Shown in pieces: positions 1 to 9,054 of a stretch of DNA of 64,000 nucleotides (position 1 is the stretch's first letter; every line of letters begins with the position of its first letter). The notes beneath the pieces were generated by a model that was given only the letters and a program-made list of their open reading frames with translations, searched no databases and was not told the DNA's origin. The translations under genes were made by a program, and so were the position numbers. Origin of the DNA: Prochlorococcus sp. AG-347-J19. Lineage in GTDB: Bacteria > Cyanobacteriota > Cyanobacteriia > PCC-6307 > Cyanobiaceae. The DNA is taken from contig QCBV01000003.1 of assembly GCA_003279015.1 (NCBI GenBank), positions 1 through 64,000 on the forward strand. Direction: 5' to 3'.

Positions 1-188
1 AAATTTCAATTCCTTTTTGAATAATCTCCTAATCAAGCAATGTATTTTGAAACATTTGGTTGATATAATTTTTCAATAATTGAGGATACAAAATGTAAAG
101 TTTTTTATCTGAAAAATTTGTAATATAAAGCATATGTTAATCTAGATTACAAATAATTTTAAAGATTAATTTATAATATTTATCTGTT

Positions 189-869
189 ATGAAAATTGCT
201 GTTGTTACAGCTTCTATTGGATCAATATCACCAGTAAGTTTTAAGAAAAAATTTGAAAACGCAGATTATTACTCTTTTACAGATATACCAAGTAGTAGCG
301 ACTCTTATTGGCAAAATAAAAAAGTTATTAATTTTACTTGTGAAAATAATTTTATAAATAGAAGAAATGCAAAAATTTATAAGGTCCTGACACATTTTTT
401 TTTACCAAATTATGATTACTACATATGGATAGATTCTACTCATGCTTTGAATCAAGATCCTAAAGAACTTATAGAGAGTTCCCTAAATACAAAAGATATA
501 GCATTGTTCAAACATTCTAAAAGAGACTGTATTTATGAAGAGGGGATTGAGATTATAAGAAAAAAACAAGATGTCGTTTCAAAAGTTGAGAGGCAAATGG
601 ATTTTTACAAATCAAAAAAATACCCATCAAATAATGGACTTTATGAGTTGTCAGCCTTTATTAAAAAAAATAATTCAAAAGTAAATTGTGCGATGTTATC
701 TTGGTGGGAGCAAATATGTATGTACTCTTCAAGAGATCAATTAAGTTTTCCCTATGTCTTAAAATTACATGGAATAAAGCCAGCTATACTTAAAGGTAAA
801 GCGAGAGGTAGATTAAGTAATAGATACTTACCTCAAATTAAAAATTGGCCCCATGATAGAACTATCTAA
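189..869 (+). CDS. DUF616-type glycosyltransferase-like protein
   Basis: This 226-residue protein resembles the DUF616 (TOD1/MUCI70-like) family, which is thought to be glycosyltransferase-related. The N-terminus MKIAVVTASIG is a beta-strand opening typical of nucleotide-sugar enzymes, and YDYYIWIDSTH near residue 80 looks like a metal-binding acidic motif. No signal peptide or membrane segment is visible, so it is probably cytoplasmic. It is followed 11 bp later by a probable sugar methyltransferase, which suggests a role in building or decorating a surface glycan. The exact sugar substrate cannot be read from the sequence. The gene is strongly AT-rich, consistent with island DNA. The family call is from memory of the motif pattern. 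Confidence 0.6.
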   Translation: MKIAVVTASIGSISPVSFKKKFENADYYSFTDIPSSSDSYWQNKKVINFTCENNFINRRNAKIYKVLTHFFLPNYDYYIWIDSTHALNQDPKELIESSLNTKDIALFKHSKRDCIYEEGIEIIRKKQDVVSKVERQMDFYKSKKYPSNNGLYELSAFIKKNNSKVNCAMLSWWEQICMYSSRDQLSFPYVLKLHGIKPAILKGKARGRLSNRYLPQIKNWPHDRTI

Positions 870-916
870 TATCTTGTTTATTGAAAATACATAATTTTGG
901 ACTTCTTATTAAAACC

Positions 917-2002
917 ATGATTTATAAAAGATTAATTAGATCAATAAAATTAAAGCTTGGTTTAAAAGGTAGAATTAACGACTTTTTCAATCCTTTTGCT
1001 TTAAAAACATGTATAAAAATAACAAGAAAAGAAAAAGTTTATTTAGATGAAAAAATTCTTGTTAGTTGCTTAGAATTAATCAAAAAGAAAATTAATTTTA
1101 AAAATTCTATACTTATAGCTTCTGAAATTTGGAGAGAAGCTTTAGAAAAAAGACTATCAAAAATTGAATTTTTAATTTCTAATAAAGATCTTGCAGAAAT
1201 AAAAAATATTTATGAAAATCTATATTTATCTGATCTCATGGAAGGTGCAGTTTCTCATCAAAATAATTTACATCTTATAAAAAGAATATCTCAAGGGACA
1301 AGATTTCACTTTAGAAAAAAACTAGTAGAAAAAATAATAAAAAAAAATAACAGAAATTATCTAAAAAATATCAATAACTTAATAACATCAGATATTTATA
1401 ACTTCGGTAGACCTTTTGCGCATCCGATTATAAACAATAAAAAAGTAAATATAGAGTATCCTGACGAATTATATTTCTCTGAATTCATTTTTAGATTTTT
1501 AAAATTATGTCAATATGATGAGATAACATTCATTGGGGACGGTTCAGGGTTGTTAGCACCTTTGGTTGTTTATTCAAATAAAGAATTATTAGGAAATATT
1601 AATTGCAAATACAGAATTATTGATTTTGCTCATTTTGCGATATCTACTTTTTTAAGAATAAATTCAGAAGAAAAAAACATATACATTAATCTACCCGAAG
1701 AAATTCATAAGTTTTCTAATAATAAAGCCCTAGAAGGTTCAATCCCCAAAATAAAAGGTAAAAGATTAATAATTAATCAGGATTCTTTCCCAGAGATGAG
1801 TAACACCTCACTGAAAACTTATTTAAAAAATCAATCAGAAGAAACTCATATATTATCTTACAATCAAAGAGCTGGTTATAATAAAAAACATAGTGATCAT
1901 ATTGAACTTATAAATCAATTAAATTATAAATTAATTCATGAGGAAAATTCTCAATTAAGAGACGATTACTATTTAAGTTTTTATAAACCAATTAAAAATT
2001 AA
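917..2002 (+). CDS. Probable sugar O-methyltransferase
   Basis: The frame is open from a TTG at 881, but I prefer the in-frame ATG at 917, giving a protein of about 361 residues that starts MIYKRLIRSIKL. The central segment FGRPFAHPIINN followed by ITFIGDGSGLLAPLV resembles the SAM-binding region of the putative sugar O-methyltransferase family (TIGR04371-like), where a glycine-rich loop follows a strand. The N-terminal half is lysine- and isoleucine-rich and not diagnostic. It sits directly downstream of a glycosyltransferase-like gene on the same strand, consistent with methylation of a sugar on a surface polysaccharide. It could be another Rossmann methyltransferase; the substrate is unknown. 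Confidence 0.5.
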   Translation: MIYKRLIRSIKLKLGLKGRINDFFNPFALKTCIKITRKEKVYLDEKILVSCLELIKKKINFKNSILIASEIWREALEKRLSKIEFLISNKDLAEIKNIYENLYLSDLMEGAVSHQNNLHLIKRISQGTRFHFRKKLVEKIIKKNNRNYLKNINNLITSDIYNFGRPFAHPIINNKKVNIEYPDELYFSEFIFRFLKLCQYDEITFIGDGSGLLAPLVVYSNKELLGNINCKYRIIDFAHFAISTFLRINSEEKNIYINLPEEIHKFSNNKALEGSIPKIKGKRLIINQDSFPEMSNTSLKTYLKNQSEETHILSYNQRAGYNKKHSDHIELINQLNYKLIHEENSQLRDDYYLSFYKPIKN

Positions 2003-2004
2003 TC

Positions 2005-3324
2005 TCACTGTAAACCTATTTTTCTTTCTTTTTCAAAAGGATAATTATTTTTAGTCAAATAATTATTCAGAACTGATTTATAGTTCGAATTTTTTAATTT
2101 ACTATCAAGAGCTAAAAACTCTTGTACTACATCTTTGTCTAAAAATGGATACCTAAGTTCTATTCCATAAGCACCTCCAATTAATTCTTCTTTTGCTATG
2201 TATGCTTCTTGGGAACTCGAATAGAAGGATGGCCAAGGGAAAATTTTATTTAAATCATTTGGGAATAGTCCCCCAAAGTTACTATGTTTATAAAATTTAT
2301 TACCAGAGAATCCATAATCTGAAAAAATCTCATCAGCTCCAGAACCACTTAGAAATATTTTATGATTTTGTTCTTTAGCCTTATTACATATATATGAAAA
2401 AGCTCTTCCACCTCTATCTTCTTTGATATTTAAGTTAAGATTAAAAGATCCATCACTGTTATAAATAAAGCCCTCAAAAGACTCAACATTTTTATTTATA
2501 TATTGTGTTTGAGTGAATTTAGACAAAAAATTAAAATTAAGTTGATTAAAGGAAACATTTTCATTAAATAATTTTGTTCTTTTTTTTATAATTTTCAAGT
2601 TTTCTCTTCCATTAATCGTAAATACAGAATGTTCAACATTTTGTTTATTTAATTCACATGCAATAGCCCCACTATCATAGCCACTCGACAAACCAATGAA
2701 AATTTTTTTATCACAGTTATTTGTCCTTTTTCTTATTGATTTTTCAAAGGCTAGATTCCAATCTTCAAATGTAGTTTTATATTGATCCAAAATAAATTTA
2801 TAAACGCTACCCTTTTCAATAAACTTATTATTCTCCAAATCTAAAAAATATTTTGTATTAGCAGGAATTTTTTTAGGATTTGTAAATCCCAGCTCTTTTA
2901 GTGATGATTGATATGTTGCAACACCTATATCTTGCTCTTCTATTGCAAGCCATAATGGTTTAGTAGCAAATAAATCGGTGGAAATTAATAATTTATTTTT
3001 TTTAATATCCAGAAGACATAAAGCGAATTCGCCGTCAAGTGTGTTTGGGAGATTAAAACCATAATCTAGATATTTTGGGATAATGATTTCTCCATCGTTT
3101 TCATAATTTTGAGAATTATAAATTTCGCCATTATAAAGAAGAACTATATCTTTTTCTTTATTTACTAATGGTTGTACTGAAAACTTTTTTGAAATACTTA
3201 AAAGATTATGTAAAAAATAATATTTGTCTATCTTAGTTGAATTTGTGAAATCAGGACCTCTCTTTTTAGAAAAAAAGTTTGAAGAATCTGTGATTTCTCT
3301 ATTAGAAAATATAAAACTGCACAT
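2005..3324 (-). CDS. Asparagine-synthetase-like glutamine amidotransferase (compact)
   Basis: The protein has two domains. The N-terminal class II glutaminase domain begins MCS, so Cys2 can be the nucleophile, and carries RGPD near residue 23 and NGEIYN near 65-70. The C-terminal synthetase domain has the pyrophosphate-loop motif SSGYDSG at about 213-219, then SGSGADEIFSDYG and ELRYPFLD. Family knowledge: AsnB transfers glutamine nitrogen to an ATP-activated carboxylate. At 439 residues it is well short of the usual 550-630 and stops just after the conserved KIGL region. It converges with the methyltransferase gene 2 bp away. Free asparagine synthesis or amidation of a surface sugar acid are both possible; the neighbourhood favours the second. 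Confidence 0.75.
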   Translation of the reverse strand: MCSFIFSNREITDSSNFFSKKRGPDFTNSTKIDKYYFLHNLLSISKKFSVQPLVNKEKDIVLLYNGEIYNSQNYENDGEIIIPKYLDYGFNLPNTLDGEFALCLLDIKKNKLLISTDLFATKPLWLAIEEQDIGVATYQSSLKELGFTNPKKIPANTKYFLDLENNKFIEKGSVYKFILDQYKTTFEDWNLAFEKSIRKRTNNCDKKIFIGLSSGYDSGAIACELNKQNVEHSVFTINGRENLKIIKKRTKLFNENVSFNQLNFNFLSKFTQTQYINKNVESFEGFIYNSDGSFNLNLNIKEDRGGRAFSYICNKAKEQNHKIFLSGSGADEIFSDYGFSGNKFYKHSNFGGLFPNDLNKIFPWPSFYSSSQEAYIAKEELIGGAYGIELRYPFLDKDVVQEFLALDSKLKNSNYKSVLNNYLTKNNYPFEKERKIGLQ

Positions 3325-3408
3325 AAAAAATTATTCAATAATCAAAATACTTTAAAAAATTTAAAATCGATATATTTTTAACTACTATATTCAATAAAAG
3401 AATTATTC

Positions 3409-4236
3409 TCATTTGTTTATAAATTTTCTTAAAACTCTAAATAAAATAGGCGGTAGGCAATCCTGAATAAATGCTTTATAAGAAAAATTAAGTATGTTTC
3501 TATTTATTTCATTAGGCCTTTTCTTAAATAAGGTAGTTTTATTAGATAAGAATTGGGGTCTTAATTCTTCTTTCGGCCTCCCATTACTATAATAATACAA
3601 AGCTAAAGATCTTCTACTAACAGAGTCATCACATTGAATTGGATCTGGCAAGCCATGATAAGTAAAGTCGGTAGTATTAAAAATTACTGTTCTATTAAAA
3701 ATTGGCAAAATTTTCTTTCCACAACTTATCATTTCTTTATCCCATAATTCTAATTCACCTCCAAACGACTTTTTCCACTTTTTGTTTAAATAAATGAGTA
3801 GATTTATTCTCCGATCTAATTTAGTTTCAGGATGTTTACAAAAATCAGCGTGTATTTTTAAAAAACCGCCTTTTAAAGTTTCATGAAAACCTCCACCTAT
3901 AAAATGAGGATCTGGAATCAAAGGTTCTTTTATAGAAGTAAGTACTTGTAAAAAATCTAAAAATTTTGAAGAATTTAAAAATCTAAAAAATTCTTTGCAA
4001 TTTAAACCTTGATTTGAGTCTCCACGAGATGATGCAAGTTTTTTTTCATTAAAGTTATTAAAGTTTATTTTTTTTTTATTATTTCTTAAAGTTGTGAACT
4101 CATTATTAATAATATCTAAATAATCATTATCAAAAAGATTATCAATAACTATATGAGGATAAGGCTTTGCTTGATAATATTGATCTTTGTATTTTGAAGC
4201 TAATAGCTCTAAATTATTGTATTCGCTTCGAATCAT
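3409..4236 (-). CDS. 2-oxoglutarate/Fe(II)-dependent oxygenase
   Basis: This 275-residue protein has the prolyl-4-hydroxylase-like 2OG-Fe(II) oxygenase layout. The iron ligands are visible as HADF (His129, Asp131) and YHGLPDP (His194), and Arg209 in SRRSLALYYYS is placed to bind 2-oxoglutarate. The N-terminal PYPHIVIDNLF is the usual opening of this subfamily. No export signal is present. It lies 84 bp upstream of the AsnB-like gene on the same strand, and genes of this type are common in cyanobacterial surface-polysaccharide islands. The substrate may be a protein, small molecule or sugar and cannot be deduced here. Confidence 0.75.
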   Translation of the reverse strand: MIRSEYNNLELLASKYKDQYYQAKPYPHIVIDNLFDNDYLDIINNEFTTLRNNKKKINFNNFNEKKLASSRGDSNQGLNCKEFFRFLNSSKFLDFLQVLTSIKEPLIPDPHFIGGGFHETLKGGFLKIHADFCKHPETKLDRRINLLIYLNKKWKKSFGGELELWDKEMISCGKKILPIFNRTVIFNTTDFTYHGLPDPIQCDDSVSRRSLALYYYSNGRPKEELRPQFLSNKTTLFKKRPNEINRNILNFSYKAFIQDCLPPILFRVLRKFINK

Positions 4237-4340
4237 ATATTTAACAATAATTAGATCAAGTTTACTTTAGATAAATATAGATCGGTCAAAAAGCTTTTTT
4301 AACAATTTTTTTTATTAAATATTTTATAGGAATAACATTT

Positions 4341-4958
4341 TTACAATTTTCTCCAAACAGCTAATAATTTTCCTTGAAAAGTAACTTCATCCAAATTTAA
4401 TTCAATTGGTTCATATGCTGGATTTGCCGCTTCTAGAAAAATTTTTCCTCCTCTTTTAAAAAAGTATTTTAAAGTTGTACCTAAACCTGGGACCATTGCA
4501 CTTACGATTGTTCCATTCCTTATCGAATATGAATCTGATATTGGCTCCATCAACACCATATCTCCATCTGCAATACAAGCATCTATCATTGAATCTCCAT
4601 TAACAGTAAGTGCAAAAACATTTTTCTTTTTTAAAACATCAGAAATATCTAAATTTTCTTTAATATCAGAGTAAGTTTCAATTAAACCTCCAGCTGCAAC
4701 TGAACCCATAATCGGTACACCTTCTATAATTTCATCCACTATTTGCATTGTTCTTGCCTTACCTTCTTGCCATGAAATGTATCCCTTTTCTTGCAAATGT
4801 TTTAAGCGACTTTGAATTGGAGCAGGAGATTTTAATCCCATAGCTTGCATCATTTGCCTAATGGATGGGCTATGTTGAAAGTTTTTCATATAATCTTTTA
4901 TCCATCCATAAAGCTCATTTTGAGCCTGGGTAAGATCATTGCCCGAATAAGTTTCCAT
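4341..4958 (-). CDS. lexA: LexA-family repressor / S24 peptidase
   Basis: The 205-residue protein has an N-terminal winged helix-turn-helix (about 1-70, with SPSIRQMMQAMGLKS as the recognition region) and a C-terminal S24 self-cleavage domain. The Ala89-Gly90 cleavage bond, Ser123 in NGDSM and Lys164 in TLKYFF are all present, so it should be cleavable by RecA-ssDNA, unlike some cyanobacterial LexA proteins that lack these residues. Family role: repressor of the DNA-damage response. Its upstream region holds two LexA-like boxes, which suggests autoregulation. It lies 56 bp downstream of argF on the same strand, and the boxes in that gap imply its own promoter. Confidence 0.95.
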   Translation of the reverse strand: METYSGNDLTQAQNELYGWIKDYMKNFQHSPSIRQMMQAMGLKSPAPIQSRLKHLQEKGYISWQEGKARTMQIVDEIIEGVPIMGSVAAGGLIETYSDIKENLDISDVLKKKNVFALTVNGDSMIDACIADGDMVLMEPISDSYSIRNGTIVSAMVPGLGTTLKYFFKRGGKIFLEAANPAYEPIELNLDEVTFQGKLLAVWRKL

Positions 4959-4960
4959 AA

Positions 4961-4988
4961 AACAAATGTACTCTAATACATTTGTACC
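4961..4988 (-). promoter_or_regulatory. Tandem LexA-like operator boxes
   Basis: On the minus strand, reading toward lexA, the gap contains GGTACAAATGTATT (4988-4975) and AGTACATTTGTT followed by TT (4972-4959). Each matches the cyanobacterial LexA consensus I recall, RGTACNNNDGTWCB, except for one position near the 3' end. They are two base pairs apart in the same orientation, and the second reaches the lexA start codon region. Two operators directly against the start codon fit autorepression. Confidence 0.6.
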
Positions 4989-5014
4989 CTTTTAATAAAG
5001 GAAAAGCAATCTTT

Positions 5015-5941
5015 TCATTTAAGAAGGCACGACAATAGAGCTTGTTGAACATGCATTCTATTTTCTGCTTGTTCAAAAATTCTACTGCTTTTACTTTCAA
5101 TAATTTCATCAGTTATTTCTTTATCTCTATAGGCAGGAAGGCAATGAAGAATAATTGCATCTTTATTAGCATTTTTTATTAAATTATGATCAATAGTAAA
5201 TCCAAAAAAGTCTTTATCTTTCTTTTCTTTTTGATTTTCTTCTCCCATAGATGACCAAACATCTGTATATAAAACATTCGCTCCCCTTACCGCAGAAATT
5301 GGATCATTAGTAATTTTCAATAAATCCTTTTTTTTATAGATTTCATATGCTTTTTCAATCACTAAAGAGTTAGGTTCATAACCTTTAGGACATGCAATCC
5401 TAACTTCTATTCCTAATAATGCTCCACATAAAATAAGAGAATTTGCGACATTATTGCCATCACCTATAAATGTTAAAACTACATCTTTAAAATCAAGAAA
5501 TTCCTCATGAATTGTTAAAAAATCAGCTAAGGCCTGACATGGATGTTCTAAATCTGTAAGCGCGTTAATTACTGGCTTTGTAGACCATTTTGCATATTCT
5601 TCCAAATCTGAATGATGGAATGTTCTAATTGCTATAACATCGCAATATCTACTTAAAACTCTTGCCGTATCTTTAATTGGCTCACCTCTCCCAATCTGTG
5701 ATGTTGTAGGATTAAGGTCGATCGTGGATCCACCAAGTCTAGACATCGCAACTTGAAAACTAACTCTTGTCCTAGTTGATGACTTATTAAAGATTAATCC
5801 CAAAACTTTATTTTTAAGATCAATATTTATTTTTTTATTTTTAAAATTATTTGCAAGGTCTAGGACATGCAAAACCTCTTCTTTTGATAAATCCAAGCTT
5901 GATAGAAAATTTTTATTTGCAAGCTTATTGGGTTTTGGCAT
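5015..5941 (-). CDS. argF: Ornithine carbamoyltransferase
   Basis: The 308-residue length is normal for OTCase. The carbamoyl-phosphate loop SSTRTRVSFQ (about 53-62), the HPCQALADF motif and the HCLPAYRD motif near the C-terminus carrying the catalytic Cys are all present. The enzyme joins carbamoyl phosphate and ornithine to make citrulline in arginine synthesis, in the cytoplasm. HCLP rather than HPLP distinguishes it from aspartate carbamoyltransferase. It lies between ftsH and lexA on the minus strand, 28 bp after ftsH would begin a new transcript boundary; argD for the same pathway is elsewhere in the window (41137). Confidence 0.96.
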   Translation of the reverse strand: MPKPNKLANKNFLSSLDLSKEEVLHVLDLANNFKNKKINIDLKNKVLGLIFNKSSTRTRVSFQVAMSRLGGSTIDLNPTTSQIGRGEPIKDTARVLSRYCDVIAIRTFHHSDLEEYAKWSTKPVINALTDLEHPCQALADFLTIHEEFLDFKDVVLTFIGDGNNVANSLILCGALLGIEVRIACPKGYEPNSLVIEKAYEIYKKKDLLKITNDPISAVRGANVLYTDVWSSMGEENQKEKKDKDFFGFTIDHNLIKNANKDAIILHCLPAYRDKEITDEIIESKSSRIFEQAENRMHVQQALLSCLLK

Positions 5942-5969
5942 GAATATTTCTAGTTAGATCTAGATTCTA

Positions 5970-7832
5970 CTATGCAGGCATTTTACTCTCTGCCAAGAGA
6001 GTTTTCAGATCCTCACCTTCTATAACTTCCTCTTGAAGAATCTTTTGTGAAATCGACTCAAGTAAAGGCAGGTTATTCCTCAAAATATTAAGTGCAGTTT
6101 CATGGGCATCATCCACTAGATCTCTTACTTCTTTGTCTATTGCTTGAGCAGTAGCATCACTAACAGATCTTCTAGGATTATTGCTATTTCCTAAAAACTG
6201 TCCTCCACCTTGTTTGTCGTAGGCAAGAGGACCAAGGATATCACTCATTCCAAATGTACCCACCATTTGTTCGGCAATATCAGTTGCTCTTTGTAAATCA
6301 TTTGAGGCTCCAGTAGTTATTTTTCCAAAAACAACCTCTTCTGCAGATCTTCCTCCAAGAAGTGTAGCAATCTGACCTTTTAACTCTTCTTTTGAATTAA
6401 GGAATCTTTCTTCTGTAGGTAGTTGAAGTGTATAACCTAATGCGCTCATACCTCTTGGTACAATTGAGATTTTAGCCACCTTGGAGCCTCCTGGCATAAG
6501 ATGACCAACTATTGCATGACCGACTTCGTGATAAGCAACAACTTTCTTTTCATCATCTTGCAAAACACGACTCTTCTTTTCTAAACCAGCAACTACTCTC
6601 TCGATTGCTTCGCTCAAATCCTGTTGTTCTACACTTTTTCTTTTTGCTCTGGCAGCAAGTAAAGCAGCCTCGTTAACCATATTAGCTAAATCAGCCCCTG
6701 CAAAACCACTAGTAGCTTGGGCTATCGAATCTAAATCAATTGAATCTGCAAGTTTGACTTTTTTTGTATATATTTCCAAAATTGTTTTTCTGCCTGATAA
6801 ATCTGGCCTATCAACTAAAACTTGTCTGTCAAATCTTCCTGGTCTTAGAAGTGCTGCGTCAAGAACCTCTGGTTGGTTTGTTGCAGCTAATACAATAACT
6901 GGTTTATCAGTGGATGCAAAACCATCCATTTCGGTAAGAAGCTGATTGAGAGTTTGTTCTCTCTCATCGTTACCTCCAACAACTCCCATCGAGCCAGAAC
7001 GACTTTTACCAATAGCATCTAATTCATCAATAAAAATAATACAAGGTGCTTTTTTCTTTGCTTGTTCAAATAAATCTCTTACTCTTGCCGCACCTGCACC
7101 TACAAATAGCTCAACAAATTCAGAACCTGAAATAATGAAGAAAGGAACCTCTGCCTCCCCTGCAACTGCCTTAGAAAGGAGAGTTTTCCCTGTCCCTGGT
7201 GGACCTACCAGCAAAACACCTTTGGGTATTCTTGCCCCTATATCTGTATATCTTTCTGGTTTTTTTAAAAAATCAACTATTTCTGTTAATTCGTCTTTCG
7301 CTTCGTCAACTCCAGCAACATCTGCAAATGTCACTTTAGATTCATCATCCGGCACGTAAACTTTTGCTTTACTTTTTGTAAAACTGAGAGCTCCTTGTGC
7401 ACCTCCTCCTCCCATACTCCTTCTAGCGAAGAATTGTAAAACAAGGATAAAGATTAGAGGAGGAACAACCCAACTTAAGATGGTTGAGAAAAAATTAGGT
7501 TTCTTAGGTGGAGCTGCTGCGAATTCCACACCTTTACTCTCTAACCTTTGGGGAAGGTCCATATCAAAAATTGGAGTGGTTGCTAGAACTGAAGGTGCAC
7601 CTTCTGCGGCTCCATTCAACTCATATCTAATTTGTTCTTGAGTGATATATGCACGTTTAACTTCCCCATCATTCACCTGATCTATAAATAAAGAATAAGG
7701 CACCCTAGGGATTTGCATATTTTGATTAGGGAAAAGGCTACTGAATAAAAGTAATGCACCAACTCCTATCAAAATGATATTTACAATTCCGAATCGTCTA
7801 TTAGGTTGATTATCGTCTTGTCTTATTGGCAT
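5970..7832 (-). CDS. ftsH: ATP-dependent zinc metalloprotease FtsH
   Basis: The 620-residue protein has two N-terminal membrane spans (about 17-35 and 119-136) enclosing a lumenal or periplasmic domain, an AAA+ ATPase domain with Walker A GPPGTGKT (about 210-217), the second region of homology RPGRFDRQV, and a C-terminal zinc protease domain with HEVGH. Family role: membrane-protein quality control. In cyanobacteria FtsH complexes remove damaged photosystem II D1 protein. It is first in a minus-strand run toward argF and lexA. The 112-bp upstream gap contains a palindrome that may be regulatory. Confidence 0.97.
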   Translation of the reverse strand: MPIRQDDNQPNRRFGIVNIILIGVGALLLFSSLFPNQNMQIPRVPYSLFIDQVNDGEVKRAYITQEQIRYELNGAAEGAPSVLATTPIFDMDLPQRLESKGVEFAAAPPKKPNFFSTILSWVVPPLIFILVLQFFARRSMGGGGAQGALSFTKSKAKVYVPDDESKVTFADVAGVDEAKDELTEIVDFLKKPERYTDIGARIPKGVLLVGPPGTGKTLLSKAVAGEAEVPFFIISGSEFVELFVGAGAARVRDLFEQAKKKAPCIIFIDELDAIGKSRSGSMGVVGGNDEREQTLNQLLTEMDGFASTDKPVIVLAATNQPEVLDAALLRPGRFDRQVLVDRPDLSGRKTILEIYTKKVKLADSIDLDSIAQATSGFAGADLANMVNEAALLAARAKRKSVEQQDLSEAIERVVAGLEKKSRVLQDDEKKVVAYHEVGHAIVGHLMPGGSKVAKISIVPRGMSALGYTLQLPTEERFLNSKEELKGQIATLLGGRSAEEVVFGKITTGASNDLQRATDIAEQMVGTFGMSDILGPLAYDKQGGGQFLGNSNNPRRSVSDATAQAIDKEVRDLVDDAHETALNILRNNLPLLESISQKILQEEVIEGEDLKTLLAESKMPA

Positions 7833-7907
7833 AGTAGTTGTCAGATGTGAACTTATTATAAACTAAACGATGAGTTTCCGTACCTGTATCGTTTTTTTTG
7901 GGTAAGA

Positions 7908-7917
7908 ACCGTACGGT
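7908..7917. promoter_or_regulatory. Perfect 10-bp palindrome upstream of ftsH
   Basis: ACCGTACGGT is a perfect palindrome in the gap between ribD and ftsH, about 75 bp upstream of the ftsH start. It is GC-rich for this genome, and a related CCGTACCTGTA sequence lies some 30 bp nearer to ftsH. The spacing does not fit the LexA consensus. It may be an operator, but nothing in the sequence names the regulator. Confidence 0.3.
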
Positions 7918-7944
7918 ACTTTGACACATATAAATTGTTGAAAA

Positions 7945-9045
7945 TTAATTTTCAAATGAACTCTTAACACATATATCATCGCCTATCAAACTAACCTGAA
8001 AATCGCTTAATTTAATAATTTCATGCATTTCCTCAAATTCAAAATCACCAAAAGGATTCATACTATTTTCTCCACCTAAAACTTTTGGAGCAATAAAGGT
8101 AATAATCTCCTGAATACAGTTAGATCGCATAGCTGCAGTAGCCAATTTGGGGCCACATTCCCAAAGAACTTTATTACACCCTCTTCTAGCAAGAATTTCT
8201 GCAATTAATTCTGGATTATCTGATGAGACCTTTTCAACCTCAACACATTTCGGAATTCTTGGAAGGTAGCTTTCATTTGCTGAAGAAGAATCATAAATAA
8301 CTAAAGTTTTTGCCTCATTACAATCCCAAAGATTAGCGTTTGAGGGAAGATCTAAGCTTTTTGTGAAAACAACTCTCAAAGGCTCTGGTGTTTTTTTTCC
8401 TCTAGAAGTTAAAAGTGGATTATCTTTCCTTAATGTGTTTCCACCAATTATTATTGCATCAAATTCCGCCCTAAAAGAGTGAACTCTTGACCTTGATTCT
8501 TTATTTGTAATCCACTTACTTTTCCCATTCTTAAGAGCTACTCTGCCATCTAAGCTCATTGCCCATTTAAGAACCCCATATGACTTACGGGTAATATTTT
8601 TGTATATAAAAGCCTTATTTAAATCTAAGGATTCTTTTTTACATAATCCTAAGTGAACTTGTATTCCAGCTTCTTTTAGCAGCTTAATACCTTTACCAGC
8701 CACTCTTTTATCAGGGTCCTCAATCGATACATATACTTTTTTTATCCCAGAGGATATAACCTTATCTACACACGGAGGTGTTTTGCCATGGTGGCAGCAA
8801 GGTTCAAGATTTACATACATTGATCCTCCTTTAGCATCTTTTTTTAAATTATTAAAAGCCATTGCCTCAGCATGGGGCATCCCCGCCTTGTAATGAAATC
8901 CTTCTGAAATAAGGCTCCCATTCTTATCAAGTATCACTGCTCCCACCCTTGGGTTTGGACTCGTTGTATTTTTGCCTAAAGAAGCTAAAAAAATAGCTCT
9001 TTTCATCCATTTTGTATGGATTACATTTTTTTCAGACATCTCCAA
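7945..9045 (-). CDS. ribD: Riboflavin biosynthesis bifunctional deaminase/reductase RibD
   Basis: The N-terminal cytidine-deaminase-type domain has the zinc motif HAEA and PCCHHGKTPPC; the C-terminal part is the reductase domain beginning around VLKWAMSLDGR. It performs deamination and then side-chain reduction of the pyrimidine intermediate in riboflavin synthesis. At 366 residues it has the usual length. The frame starts with TTG at 9045, but the ATG two codons later (start MSEKNV) is an equally good start. ribF, which uses riboflavin, is at 14600. Confidence 0.95.
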   Translation of the reverse strand: MEMSEKNVIHTKWMKRAIFLASLGKNTTSPNPRVGAVILDKNGSLISEGFHYKAGMPHAEAMAFNNLKKDAKGGSMYVNLEPCCHHGKTPPCVDKVISSGIKKVYVSIEDPDKRVAGKGIKLLKEAGIQVHLGLCKKESLDLNKAFIYKNITRKSYGVLKWAMSLDGRVALKNGKSKWITNKESRSRVHSFRAEFDAIIIGGNTLRKDNPLLTSRGKKTPEPLRVVFTKSLDLPSNANLWDCNEAKTLVIYDSSSANESYLPRIPKCVEVEKVSSDNPELIAEILARRGCNKVLWECGPKLATAAMRSNCIQEIITFIAPKVLGGENSMNPFGDFEFEEMHEIIKLSDFQVSLIGDDICVKSSFEN

Positions 9046-9054
9046 AATTCTAAT

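Noticed and set aside
1-188. Possible end of another gene at the left edge
   Set aside because: Stops occur in all frames and no protein similarity is seen; treated as the intergenic leader of the first gene.
6946-7359. A 137-codon plus-strand frame
   Set aside because: It is the antisense of the FtsH ATPase core.
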